Origin: an uncultured Methylophilus sp.
Lineage (GTDB): Bacteria > Pseudomonadota > Gammaproteobacteria > Burkholderiales > Methylophilaceae
DNA length: 10,231 nt
Assembly: GCA_936943315.1 (NCBI GenBank)
Contig: CAKZJM010000071.1
Coordinates: 1 to 10,231, forward strand
Direction of reading: 5' to 3'
Part shown: piece after piece, positions 1 to 5,090 of the stretch
How positions within the stretch are numbered: position 1 is the first letter of the stretch
Layout: each line of letters opens with the position of its first letter
Position numbers and translations under genes: made by a program
Notes under the pieces: generated by a model
What the model was told of the DNA's origin: nothing
Database searches by the model: none
What the model saw: only the letters and a program-made list of their open reading frames with translations

Positions 1-231
1 CCCGCCGACCACCGCGAGCAATACGATACCCAGTCCAGCCCACACTGCATAGGCAATTCCGATAGGAATTGCTTTTAATACCAGCGACAAAAAGTAAAAA
101 GACAGCGCATAACCTACCACCACCACGACTGATGGCAGGATCTTGGTAAAGCCCGCACTGGCTTTGAGTGACGACGTCGCGGTGACCTCACTGATAATCG
201 CCGCCAATAAAAATAACCAGTATTTCAACAT
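1..231 (-). CDS. SMR-family multidrug efflux transporter (EmrE/QacE type), C-terminus cut by window edge
   Basis: The minus-strand reading gives 77 codons starting MLKYWLFLLAAIISEVTATS and is open to the window edge. It follows the pattern of EmrE: the membrane-embedded Glu of helix 1 (E15 here, E14 in EmrE) in AIISEV, a Tyr in helix 2 (Y41), and GIAYAVWAGLG carrying the Trp (W64) of the third-helix substrate pocket. Members of the family are about 105-115 aa with four helices and work as antiparallel dimers that export cationic drugs in exchange for protons. Helix 4 and the end of helix 3 lie outside the window. The helix-3 signature resembles the quaternary-ammonium branch more than the guanidinium (Gdx) branch; this is a judgement by eye. 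The ATG at 229-231 is preceded by AAGGAAACA, a good ribosome binding site. It is transcribed away from the neighbouring 54-aa gene. Confidence 0.9.
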   Translation of the reverse strand, partial: MLKYWLFLLAAIISEVTATSSLKASAGFTKILPSVVVVVGYALSFYFLSLVLKAIPIGIAYAVWAGLGIVLLAVVGG

Positions 232-293
232 TGTTTCCTTTTCAATGGGTAGCCTTCATGCAGGCCAATCTTCAACTCACACTCAATCGCGAA

Positions 294-313
294 GCCATCT
301 AACCATAGATGGC
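294..313. repeat. Perfect 8-bp inverted repeat in the SMR / KGG intergenic region
   Basis: GCCATCTA (294-301) and TAGATGGC (306-313) are exact reverse complements separated by ACCA. The hairpin lies 63 nt upstream of the SMR start codon and 26 nt before motif copy A of the neighbouring unit. No T-tract follows on either strand, so it is not a standard terminator. An operator or a leader hairpin of the SMR gene is possible. The loop sequence does not fit the ACGR loops of guanidine-II riboswitches. Confidence 0.45.
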
Positions 314-338
314 CGGACAAAGCGAGTCTGACAAATTA

Positions 339-372
339 ATTCTTACGAGCCAATCAGTTTTGTTCCGATAAC
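339..372 (+). promoter_or_regulatory. Motif copy A: ATTCTTAC-N6-ATCAGT upstream of the KGG-type gene
   Basis: ATTCTTAC (339-346), six variable bases, ATCAGT (353-358), then GATAAC at 367-372, which sits where a -10-like hexamer recurs in other copies. The first base is 143 nt before the ATG at 482. It is one of five copies in the window of a bipartite element found only ahead of plus-strand envelope or stress-type units. Whether it is a promoter or an activator site cannot be told from sequence alone. Confidence 0.5.
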
Positions 373-481
373 GCATTGGCTAGCCACGCTTTAATCTGCA
401 ACTACACATTGCTTAATCACTATCAATCCTCAGATGTCCGGTGCAATGTGACGGCAATCTGAAAAGCGAAGGAGAGTTAAC

Positions 482-646
482 ATGGCTTCAAATCAAAGCA
501 ATACACGTGGTGGTTCTAGCGAGCAACATTCAAAAGCTGGCAGCCAAAGCCACAAAAATCAAGGGAGCAACCAAGGCTCAGGCACCCGCGGTGGCTCTAG
601 TGAGCAACATGCAAAAGCGGGTAGCCAAAGTCACAAGAACAGCTAA
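482..646 (+). CDS. 54-aa hydrophilic stress-type protein with two KGG/con-10-like repeats
   Basis: A short gene starting ATG at 482 behind a strong GAAGGAGAG site. The protein has no hydrophobic segment and is rich in Ser, Gln, Gly, Lys and His. It consists of a 7-residue head, a 19-residue unit TRGGSSEQHSKAGSQSHKN (residues 8-26), an 8-residue Gln/Gly/Ser linker, and a second copy (35-53) differing at a single residue (S to A). Between the two DNA copies I count nine synonymous changes and one amino-acid change, which strongly supports translation in this frame. GGSSEQHxKAGxQ resembles the GG-x-KAGxKGG pattern of bacterial YciG/YmdF-like and fungal con-10 small hydrophilic stress proteins; membership of that family is inferred. 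It is a single-gene unit between motif copy A and a clear terminator. Its role may be in desiccation or general stress; nothing in the sequence shows a mechanism. Confidence 0.85.
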   Translation: MASNQSNTRGGSSEQHSKAGSQSHKNQGSNQGSGTRGGSSEQHAKAGSQSHKNS

Positions 647-678
647 TCAAAGTTAGCCAGTTCATGACCTTGATACCG

Positions 679-709
679 CCCTGGCGAGTGAGTTCGCCAG
701 GGATTTTTT
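679..709 (+). terminator. Rho-independent terminator of the 54-aa gene
   Basis: Nine-base-pair stem CCCTGGCGA (679-687) with TCGCCAGGG (694-702), six-base loop, followed by A and six T (704-709). It lies 32 nt after the stop codon. Confidence 0.93.
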
Positions 710-740
710 ATGCCCGCATATAAGCAAAATGTAAGTTGTT

Positions 741-774
741 ATTCTGACACTGCAATCAGCGCTTTTCCTCTGTA
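741..774 (+). promoter_or_regulatory. Motif copy B: ATTCTGAC-N6-ATCAGC upstream of DUF4142
   Basis: ATTCTGAC (741-748), six bases, ATCAGC (755-760), 93 nt before the ATG at 834. The hexamer at the -10-like position (769-774, TCTGTA) is the least like TATA of the five copies. It lies between the terminator at 709 and the gene, where the gene's promoter must be. Confidence 0.5.
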
Positions 775-833
775 AGCAATGGGTGAGTAGCCTTACAGTG
801 AATACTTACTAAGCTAAAGATGAGGAGTAAAAA

Positions 834-1376
834 ATGATTCGATTACCACGTTTAGTGCTGTGTTCTAGCCGGGTCGGCTTGTTGCTGGTCGGCTTGCTGA
901 TAGTGAGTCTGACTGCGAACAGCGCAGATATTTCAATGTCGGATAAGCGTTTTTTGAAGAATGCTGCCGAAGCCGGACATTTTGAAGTGGAGGGTAGCAA
1001 GTTGGCCCTCAAAAAATCCAAAGATGCAGACATCATCCGTTTTGCCAAAATGATGACCGAAGACCACTCTCAAGCCGCCATGAAACTTAAAGACCTGGCA
1101 ACACGGCGAGGGGTGGAGTTACCCAAAGAACCTGGATTGTTGCAACAGGCTAAACTCAAGTATCTGGAAACACGCGATGGTGTGAAATTTGATAAAAGCT
1201 ATGCAAACCATATCGGGGTGGCTGCCCACGAGCAGGCGGTAAAGCAGTTTGAAGATGCCGCAGAAGACGCGCAAGATGCTGACATCAAGAAATTTGCGGC
1301 GGATACCCTACCTGTGTTGAAAAAACATTTGGAAGAAGCAAAACGGATAGACGCTCGCGTGAATAAAGATGACTAA
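834..1376 (+). CDS. DUF4142 family exported ferritin-like four-helix protein
   Basis: 180 aa. Residues 1-31 form a signal peptide (basic start, hydrophobic 14-28, likely cleavage near ANSA). The rest matches DUF4142: a helical domain beginning DKRFLKNAAEAGHFEVEGSKLA (37-58), then FAKMMTEDHSQAAMKLKDLA (70-89), a VELP turn, FDKSYANHIGVAAHEQAVKQFE (119-140), and a C-terminal LPVLKKHLEEAK (159-170). The family is predicted to fold like ferritin. It is found in proteobacterial periplasms, often among stress genes, but has no proven reaction. The His/Glu positions (D77 H78, H131 E132) are the conserved ones seen by eye. Start chosen at 834 because GAGGAG lies just upstream. It is a single-gene unit between motif copy B and a strong terminator. 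Confidence 0.93.
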   Translation: MIRLPRLVLCSSRVGLLLVGLLIVSLTANSADISMSDKRFLKNAAEAGHFEVEGSKLALKKSKDADIIRFAKMMTEDHSQAAMKLKDLATRRGVELPKEPGLLQQAKLKYLETRDGVKFDKSYANHIGVAAHEQAVKQFEDAAEDAQDADIKKFAADTLPVLKKHLEEAKRIDARVNKDD

Positions 1377-1396
1377 GGCGCGTCAGTCTGCCTAAT

Positions 1397-1429
1397 AAAA
1401 AAGCCGAGTAATCAGTACTCGGCTTTTTT
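1397..1429 (+). terminator. Strong hairpin terminator after DUF4142 gene (possibly bidirectional)
   Basis: Perfect 14-bp stem (1397-1410 with 1416-1429), loop ATCAG, core GCCGAGTA/TACTCGGC flanked by six A on the left and six T on the right. It can end transcription from either side, though only the left gene needs it. Confidence 0.95.
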
Positions 1430-1717
1430 ATTTTCTCTTATGGATGTGCAATCCAATTATTTACTTTCCGTCTCACAAAAAGAAAGTCCTACAGCTTAAC
1501 CAGACAGCACCTGACTCTTATTGCAGCAGCATTAAAGATAAAGTAGGGGCGTCGTGAGGTGCCCTTGAGGCATGCTGGGTTGCATCCTGATTTCAGCTTA
1601 AGTCTGCAAAGTGTTCAGTCACTTGTCCTCCTTTCGCAGGATCACGATTGCTCTTCGCTTTACAGGCGCCGAGTAGGTAACAGGCAGCAAGTATGTCATC
1701 GCCAGCATCGTCCGACC
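1430..1717. other. Gene-free stretch ahead of DUF3309 operon 1
   Basis: About 290 bases between the DUF4142 terminator and motif copy C. Open frames on both strands are short, lack ribosome binding sites and show no recognisable protein. No tRNA-like fold, direct repeat or strong hairpin was seen. Confidence 0.5.
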
Positions 1718-1796
1718 ATTCCTACACCGATTTCAGCGTCGTGTGTATAGAGCGATTGCTGGCAAGTGAGCATCATGGAGTCTCCATTAATAACAA
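1718..1796 (+). promoter_or_regulatory. Motif copy C with downstream GCATCAT box, ahead of DUF3309 operon 1
   Basis: ATTCCTAC (1718-1725), N6, TTCAGC (1732-1737), then TATAGA (1746-1751) at the -10-like position. A second box GCATCATGGAGTCTC starts at 1770, exactly 33 nt after TTCAGC, the same offset as in copies D and E. The box contains the dyad ATGGAG-T-CTCCAT. The first base is 105 nt before the ATG at 1823. Inferred start of transcription would be near 1757-1760, giving a leader of roughly 65 nt containing the second box. Confidence 0.55.
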
Positions 1797-1822
1797 AAAT
1801 GCATTGATGCGTGGAGAACATC

Positions 1823-1975
1823 ATGGTGAATATTCTTTTGGTAATTGTTGTATTTGCTTTAATTGGTACGTTACCGACTTGGCCTTATAGCAGTCGGTGG
1901 GGCTTTTACCCCAGCGGTTGGTTGAGTTTAATCCTCATCCTTTTGCTCATTTTCTCGCTCACTCGTGGAGTGTGA
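1823..1975 (+). CDS. DUF3309 family small membrane protein (copy 1)
   Basis: 50 aa: a hydrophobic helix (residues 3-15), the DUF3309 signature GTLPTWPYSSRWGFYPSG (15-32), and a second hydrophobic helix (33-45). Family members are about 50 aa with this same two-helix layout and are widespread in proteobacteria; no function is established. Start at 1823 is set by GGAGA ten bases before and by the alignment with copy 2 at 7670. It heads a probable operon: the next gene starts 28 nt after the stop. A GTG within the end of this gene is in frame with the next gene but lacks support as its start. Confidence 0.88.
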   Translation: MVNILLVIVVFALIGTLPTWPYSSRWGFYPSGWLSLILILLLIFSLTRGV

Positions 1976-2003
1976 TAAATCACTTATAAAACAGGAGAAC
2001 AAT

Positions 2004-2885
2004 ATGGTGCAATCTCATGGTTTAAATGAACCAGTCAGCGCAGTCTCATGGGGGGCGGTACTCGCAGGTTCGGTTGTCGCAGCGGCCCTTTCACTGATTC
2101 TTTTTCTATTGGGCAGCGGTTTAGGGCTGTCTTCCATTTCACCTTGGTCACGTGAAGGATTGGATGCCTCGGCTTTTGGCGTGGCGGCGATTGTCTGGAT
2201 CACGGTCACCCAGATTCTGGCAGCGGGCATGGGCGGTTATCTGACAGGCCGTCTTCGTGTGAAGTGGCTGGATACTCCAAGCGATGAAGTGTACTTTCGC
2301 GATACGGCGCACGGGTTTTTAGCATGGTCGGTAGCCACACTGGCTACTGCTGCATTGCTGACCTCTGCTATCGGGTCACTTGTGAGTGGCGGTGTGCAGG
2401 CGGCTGCACAAGTCACTGGCGGTGCTGCCCAGGCAGGCACCATTGCCATGGCAGGTAAACACGGTCACGGCGCTCACAAAGAGGGTGGGCCAGGCGCTTA
2501 TTTTGTTGATGCTTTGTTCCGTAAAAATAGCGACGGCAGCGCCAGCGCAGATTCCACCAACAGTGCACCGTCAGCGCCACCCACCGCTGAAGTGACCCGT
2601 ATTCTCATGCATGCAGGCTCATGGGAATCCCTGCCCGCCGAAGATGCGACATACCTGACGCAGTTGGTCGTGAAGTACACCGGCTTGAGCCAGCAGGAGG
2701 CAGAGCAACGTGTGCAGGCTTTGCAGGCAAAAGCTAAAGAAGCGGAAGCCAAAGCAAAGGTAGCTGCTGACAAGGCCCGCAAGGTGTCTATCTATATCAT
2801 CCTGTGGTTATTCGTTTCACTACTGGTAGGTGCATTTTCAGCCAGCGTCGCCGCTACTTGGGGTGGCCGTTGCCGAGATGCATAA
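2004..2885 (+). CDS. Multi-pass membrane protein with coiled-coil, often named PhnA-like / YrzE-like
   Basis: 293 aa from the ATG at 2004, which has AGGAGAA seven bases upstream; the frame is open further up to 1965 but that part overlaps the DUF3309 gene. Three hydrophobic segments near residues 14-40 (VSWGAVLAGSVVAAALSLIL), 55-78 and 103-127 carry small-residue packing motifs and a GGYLTGRLR loop after helix 2. A Gly/Ala/His-rich and Ser/Pro-rich loop (about 137-195) follows. A soluble stretch (196-230) leads into an Ala/Lys/Glu coiled coil (231-260), and a fourth helix (262-285) ends in a GG dipeptide. The family is common in proteobacteria as hypothetical membrane protein; the PhnA label is historical and does not imply phosphonate metabolism. 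It shares the transcript with DUF3309 copy 1. Confidence 0.85.
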   Translation: MVQSHGLNEPVSAVSWGAVLAGSVVAAALSLILFLLGSGLGLSSISPWSREGLDASAFGVAAIVWITVTQILAAGMGGYLTGRLRVKWLDTPSDEVYFRDTAHGFLAWSVATLATAALLTSAIGSLVSGGVQAAAQVTGGAAQAGTIAMAGKHGHGAHKEGGPGAYFVDALFRKNSDGSASADSTNSAPSAPPTAEVTRILMHAGSWESLPAEDATYLTQLVVKYTGLSQQEAEQRVQALQAKAKEAEAKAKVAADKARKVSIYIILWLFVSLLVGAFSASVAATWGGRCRDA

Positions 2886-2922
2886 ATTTAACTTTTAATT
2901 CTTTTATGACACTGGAGGCTAT

Positions 2923-2997
2923 ATGCGTTCATTAATACTGTATTTCTTGGGTATCCCGATTCCACTGATTATTTTGATCGCTTTGTTTGTACGTTGA
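2923..2997 (+). CDS. 24-aa hydrophobic peptide MRSLILYFLGIPIPLIILIALFVR
   Basis: A very short frame with a textbook GGAGG (2914-2918) five bases before its ATG, 37 nt after the upstream stop. The product is one membrane helix with a central GIPIP kink and Arg at both ends. I recall similar tiny GxPxP peptides next to PhnA-like or DUF3309 genes in other proteobacteria, but cannot confirm this here. The ribosome binding site and clean hydrophobic reading make it a likely gene. Confidence 0.7.
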   Translation: MRSLILYFLGIPIPLIILIALFVR

Positions 2998-3020
2998 TTT
3001 CACATTCTCAATTTTCCTGT

Positions 3021-3085
3021 CCCGGTCTGTGTGCGGTGAAGCCGCTGTTCGCAGCTCGGGATGAGGACCTCATGCGGTTACGTAA
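3021..3085. repeat. Cluster of inverted repeats downstream of the DUF3309 operon 1
   Basis: Three dyads in 65 bases. The first is a long imperfect hairpin 3021-3060: CCCGG with CTCGGG-side pairing, CTGTG with CGCAG, inner GCGG with CCGC. The second is ATGAGG-A-CCTCAT (3061-3073) and the third TTACGTAA (3078-3085). No T-tract follows, so this is not a plain Rho-independent terminator. It could be a processed 3' end or a regulator site. Confidence 0.4.
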
Positions 3086-3229
3086 TAAGCGCCTATATTC
3101 GATCTGTAAACGGGCGATCTCTACAAGCATGCGAATAAAGTATGCTCAAATGTCCGGCCAGTATGCTTGTTCTTTTTTAAGCGGGGAAGACTATTTCAAG
3201 GAGAGTAAGTGCATTGCACAATGCAGCCA

Positions 3230-3490
3230 TTAAAGCGATTTATTTTCGGAAGAGGCCGGTTTTTTCCAGCGGCTGGATCTTTTCCAGGTATAAGTACCGC
3301 AAGTGATCAAATACAAAATGGCCGAAAAGATATTGAGCACGGGCACCATGCTTCTAAATGCTAGAAAAAAGGCTTTGCTCAATGCATGCCGCCAGGTTTC
3401 AAACTCACAGTTCCTGAATTCAATCAAAGAACCAATCGCCGAGATGATCAACGGCACGACATAGAACGCAGAAAGAACATTAAAATCCAT
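3230..3490 (-). CDS. Small two-helix membrane protein, unrecognised
   Basis: 86 aa, start at 3490 with AAGGAA nine bases upstream on the minus strand. Hydrophobic helix at residues 4-23 (NVLSAFYVVPLIISAIGSLI), a short polar segment with a Cys and Trp (24-38), second hydrophobic stretch about 39-64 (KAFFLAFRSMVPVLNIFSAILYLI), then a basic tail (KRSSRWKK). I do not recognise the family. It is the only minus-strand gene between the plus-strand units, and carries no copy of the shared motif. A competing 43-codon plus-strand frame in the same place is less protein-like. Confidence 0.65.
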   Translation of the reverse strand: MDFNVLSAFYVVPLIISAIGSLIEFRNCEFETWRHALSKAFFLAFRSMVPVLNIFSAILYLITCGTYTWKRSSRWKKPASSENKSL

Positions 3491-3563
3491 GGCATTTCCT
3501 TACGCTAGCAGCTTGCATTATAACGCGTCGATGCGGGTTGTTTTTACTCGATAAAGTAGGCCG

Positions 3564-3650
3564 CTATCAGAAAATTCTTACAAGAGTTTCAGCCAGAGTG
3601 GGATACGTCGCTGGGCAAGGATAAAGCATGATGGAGTCTCAGTTTTACAA
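3564..3650 (+). promoter_or_regulatory. Motif copy D with downstream GCATGAT box, ahead of the 132-aa gene
   Basis: CTATCAGA (3564-3571), ATTCTTAC (3574-3581), N6, TTCAGC (3588-3593), GATACG at the -10-like position (3602-3607), and GCATGATGGAGTCTCA (3626-3641) 33 nt after TTCAGC, ending in ACAA. Gapless hand alignment with copy E (7536-7622) gives about 50 matches in 87, concentrated in blocks with unlike spacers between them. The ATG at 3677 is 103 nt after the first base of ATTCTTAC. Confidence 0.6.
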
Positions 3651-3676
3651 TAAGCTAAAAAGTAGGGAGGCCAGAA

Positions 3677-4075
3677 ATGAAAGACTCTAAACCATCATAT
3701 GCAGCGACCAGTGCAGTATCGTTGATCGCCATTACCGCTGGCACGGTATCTGCCGCATTGTTGATTATGTTTGTGGGCCTTTTCCTGACCGTACTGTCTA
3801 TCGGTGCCACGTCACAGACCACCGCAAGTGTCAGTCCTCCACAAGAAGAGCTGCGCACGGTTTCTACACATGATTTTGTGGCGCATAACAATCAAGATCT
3901 GCAGGCCTACCAGAAAAAAGGGCGCGTGATGGATGCTTTGTTACGTGAGCAAGGCATGCATCCGGCAATTTCTTCAGGCCATCCGAATAAGGCGCTGACG
4001 CATCAACCCCGTGTCTATGCCATTACCACCATCGTGAAATTTCCCGCTCATGAGGTTCGCTTGGTACAGATCTAA
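3677..4075 (+). CDS. Membrane-anchored protein of unknown function
   Basis: 132 aa with GGGAGG seven bases before the ATG. A long hydrophobic region (residues 12-44, possibly two short helices or one tilted one) follows a short polar head; the rest (45-132) is a hydrophilic domain with a Thr/Ser/Pro linker, a charged helix (QDLQAYQKKGRVMDALLREQG, 73-93) and a basic/His-rich end. I do not recognise the family. The stop codon lies in the first unit of a CAGATCTAA repeat, so the last residues (QI) could be a recent change. It is directly preceded by motif copy D, which links it to the same set as the DUF3309 operons. Confidence 0.7.
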   Translation: MKDSKPSYAATSAVSLIAITAGTVSAALLIMFVGLFLTVLSIGATSQTTASVSPPQEELRTVSTHDFVAHNNQDLQAYQKKGRVMDALLREQGMHPAISSGHPNKALTHQPRVYAITTIVKFPAHEVRLVQI

Positions 4076-4109
4076 TCGGTACAGATCTAACCTATGGTTG
4101 CAGATCTAA
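4064..4109 (+). repeat. Three CAGATCTAA repeats spanning a stop codon
   Basis: CAGATCTAA occurs at 4067-4075, 4082-4090 and 4101-4109. The first two belong to a 15-bp tandem duplication (GGTACAGATCTAAYC). The third extends to a small hairpin GCAGAT-CTA-ATCTGC (4100-4114). The first copy holds the end of the 132-aa gene and its stop. Looks like a local slippage duplication; an operator role is also possible because AGATCT is self-complementary. Confidence 0.6.
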
Positions 4110-4293
4110 TCTGCCCCTATCGACCATTCTTTTTTAGCTCTACACTCCTTCAAAACTACAATACGGCATTTTTCAGCCGTTATTCATCTATCAGCTGCCG
4201 GTTTAATTGATCAGATTCTTGAATCTTGGTCAAATTTAAGGCATTGTTCGACATTGAATCAAACATTGGTAACACACATAATCGATTGAGGTT

Positions 4294-5073
4294 ATGAATA
4301 TTATGCTTCATCCCAGAAATGAACGTGCAACCCTGCGCAAACCCAGGTTGCCTTTTGCGATACAAACGGGTGCATTGAGCGCCATCCGTCAGGGCGGTGC
4401 GATTGCGATTGGAAAACTCAATCTGATTTTAATCGGCCTGATTGTGGTTATCCTGTTTGCACTGATTTCCAAAGAAGAATCAAACTCCGGCTACTCCAAC
4501 CATTCTGCTCGTCTACAGCCGACTATCCCCGCTGCTGAAATTCCAGCCGAGACGGCGCCGCCGCCATCCAGCGGGGCAACAGAAACGATTGCCCCGGCCG
4601 TGGAGCCCGTCACGCCCGCTAAAGCACCCGCCAAAGAAGGCAGCAAGAAAACGAAAAAAGTGGAGGTGATGCCGCCGGTGATGGAGTCTGGCCCCGTGGT
4701 GCAGGTGCAAACCAGCCAGGCGCCCACTGTGCCCTCGCCGCCAGTGGCAGAACCTGTAGTGCCTAAAGACCCTCCGACCAAAATGTTGGTATTTAATATC
4801 TGGAGTGTGTCTGAATTACGGTTAAGAAGTACTTACACCTCATGGATGAACGACAGTGGTGTCTCAGCGGCGCAATTAGAGGCGAGAAAAAAAGAGTATC
4901 TCAATTTTGTTGCTCAACGGGCACGTAAGTGTGGCGAGCTCGACAGCAAATTTGCCAGTAACATCAATACGTTAGAAAAGCTGAATTTTAATAAAAACGA
5001 TGTGGAGACCTTAGAGTGCCACGCCACAGAAAACAATGCTGAGATAGATAAGATGCATGCACGTGGTGCATAA
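4294..5073 (+). CDS. TM-anchored protein with Pro/Ala-rich linker and helical C-terminal domain, unrecognised
   Basis: 259 aa. A basic N-terminal region (1-42) precedes one hydrophobic helix (43-59, LNLILIGLIVVILFALI). A long Pro/Ala/Val/Thr-rich linker (75-160) with a Lys patch (KEGSKKTKKVE) follows, and then a helical C-terminal domain (about 165-257) with two Cys (213, 242) that could form a disulfide in the periplasm. The layout recalls TonB-like or cell-envelope spanning proteins, but the C-terminal domain shows no TonB pattern; no function is assigned. The ATG at 4294 is only two bases after GAGG; the in-frame ATG at 4303 sits 11 bases after it, so the true start may be 4303. The gene ends 17 nt before the convergent c-di-GMP gene. 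Confidence 0.75.
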   Translation: MNIMLHPRNERATLRKPRLPFAIQTGALSAIRQGGAIAIGKLNLILIGLIVVILFALISKEESNSGYSNHSARLQPTIPAAEIPAETAPPPSSGATETIAPAVEPVTPAKAPAKEGSKKTKKVEVMPPVMESGPVVQVQTSQAPTVPSPPVAEPVVPKDPPTKMLVFNIWSVSELRLRSTYTSWMNDSGVSAAQLEARKKEYLNFVAQRARKCGELDSKFASNINTLEKLNFNKNDVETLECHATENNAEIDKMHARGA

Positions 5074-5090
5074 CTTAGCGGGATCGCTCT

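Noticed and set aside
232..340. Guanidine-II (mini-ykkC) riboswitch ahead of the SMR gene
   Set aside because: Only one hairpin is present and its loop (ACCA, or TGGT on the minus strand) is not ACGR; the transporter also looks like the EmrE/QacE branch rather than Gdx.
441..656. A 71-codon plus-strand frame overlapping the 54-aa gene
   Set aside because: No ribosome site at its start and no recognisable protein; the 482 frame has a strong site and repeats whose differences are nearly all synonymous.
741..800. GacA-type box (TGTAAG...CTTACA) as explanation of the shared motif
   Set aside because: Copy B has a TGTAAG upstream, but the spacing is off and the other four copies lack the paired half-site, so the GacA model does not explain the set.
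1693..1890. Plus-strand frame overlapping DUF3309 copy 1
   Set aside because: It runs through motif copy C and out of frame through DUF3309, with a low-complexity composition and no start signal.
2994..3233. 79-codon plus-strand frame after the 24-aa gene
   Set aside because: TTG start inside the previous stop region, no ribosome site, crosses the dyad cluster and shows no protein-like pattern.
3210..3341. 43-codon plus-strand frame starting GTG after AAGGAGAG
   Set aside because: A ribosome-like site is present but the frame opposes the more protein-like 86-aa membrane protein; kept only as a weak alternative.
4491..4781. 96-codon minus-strand frame opposite the 259-aa gene
   Set aside because: It mirrors the Pro/Ala-rich linker (giving Gly/Ala/Thr-rich sequence) and has no ribosome site; a typical shadow of biased composition.
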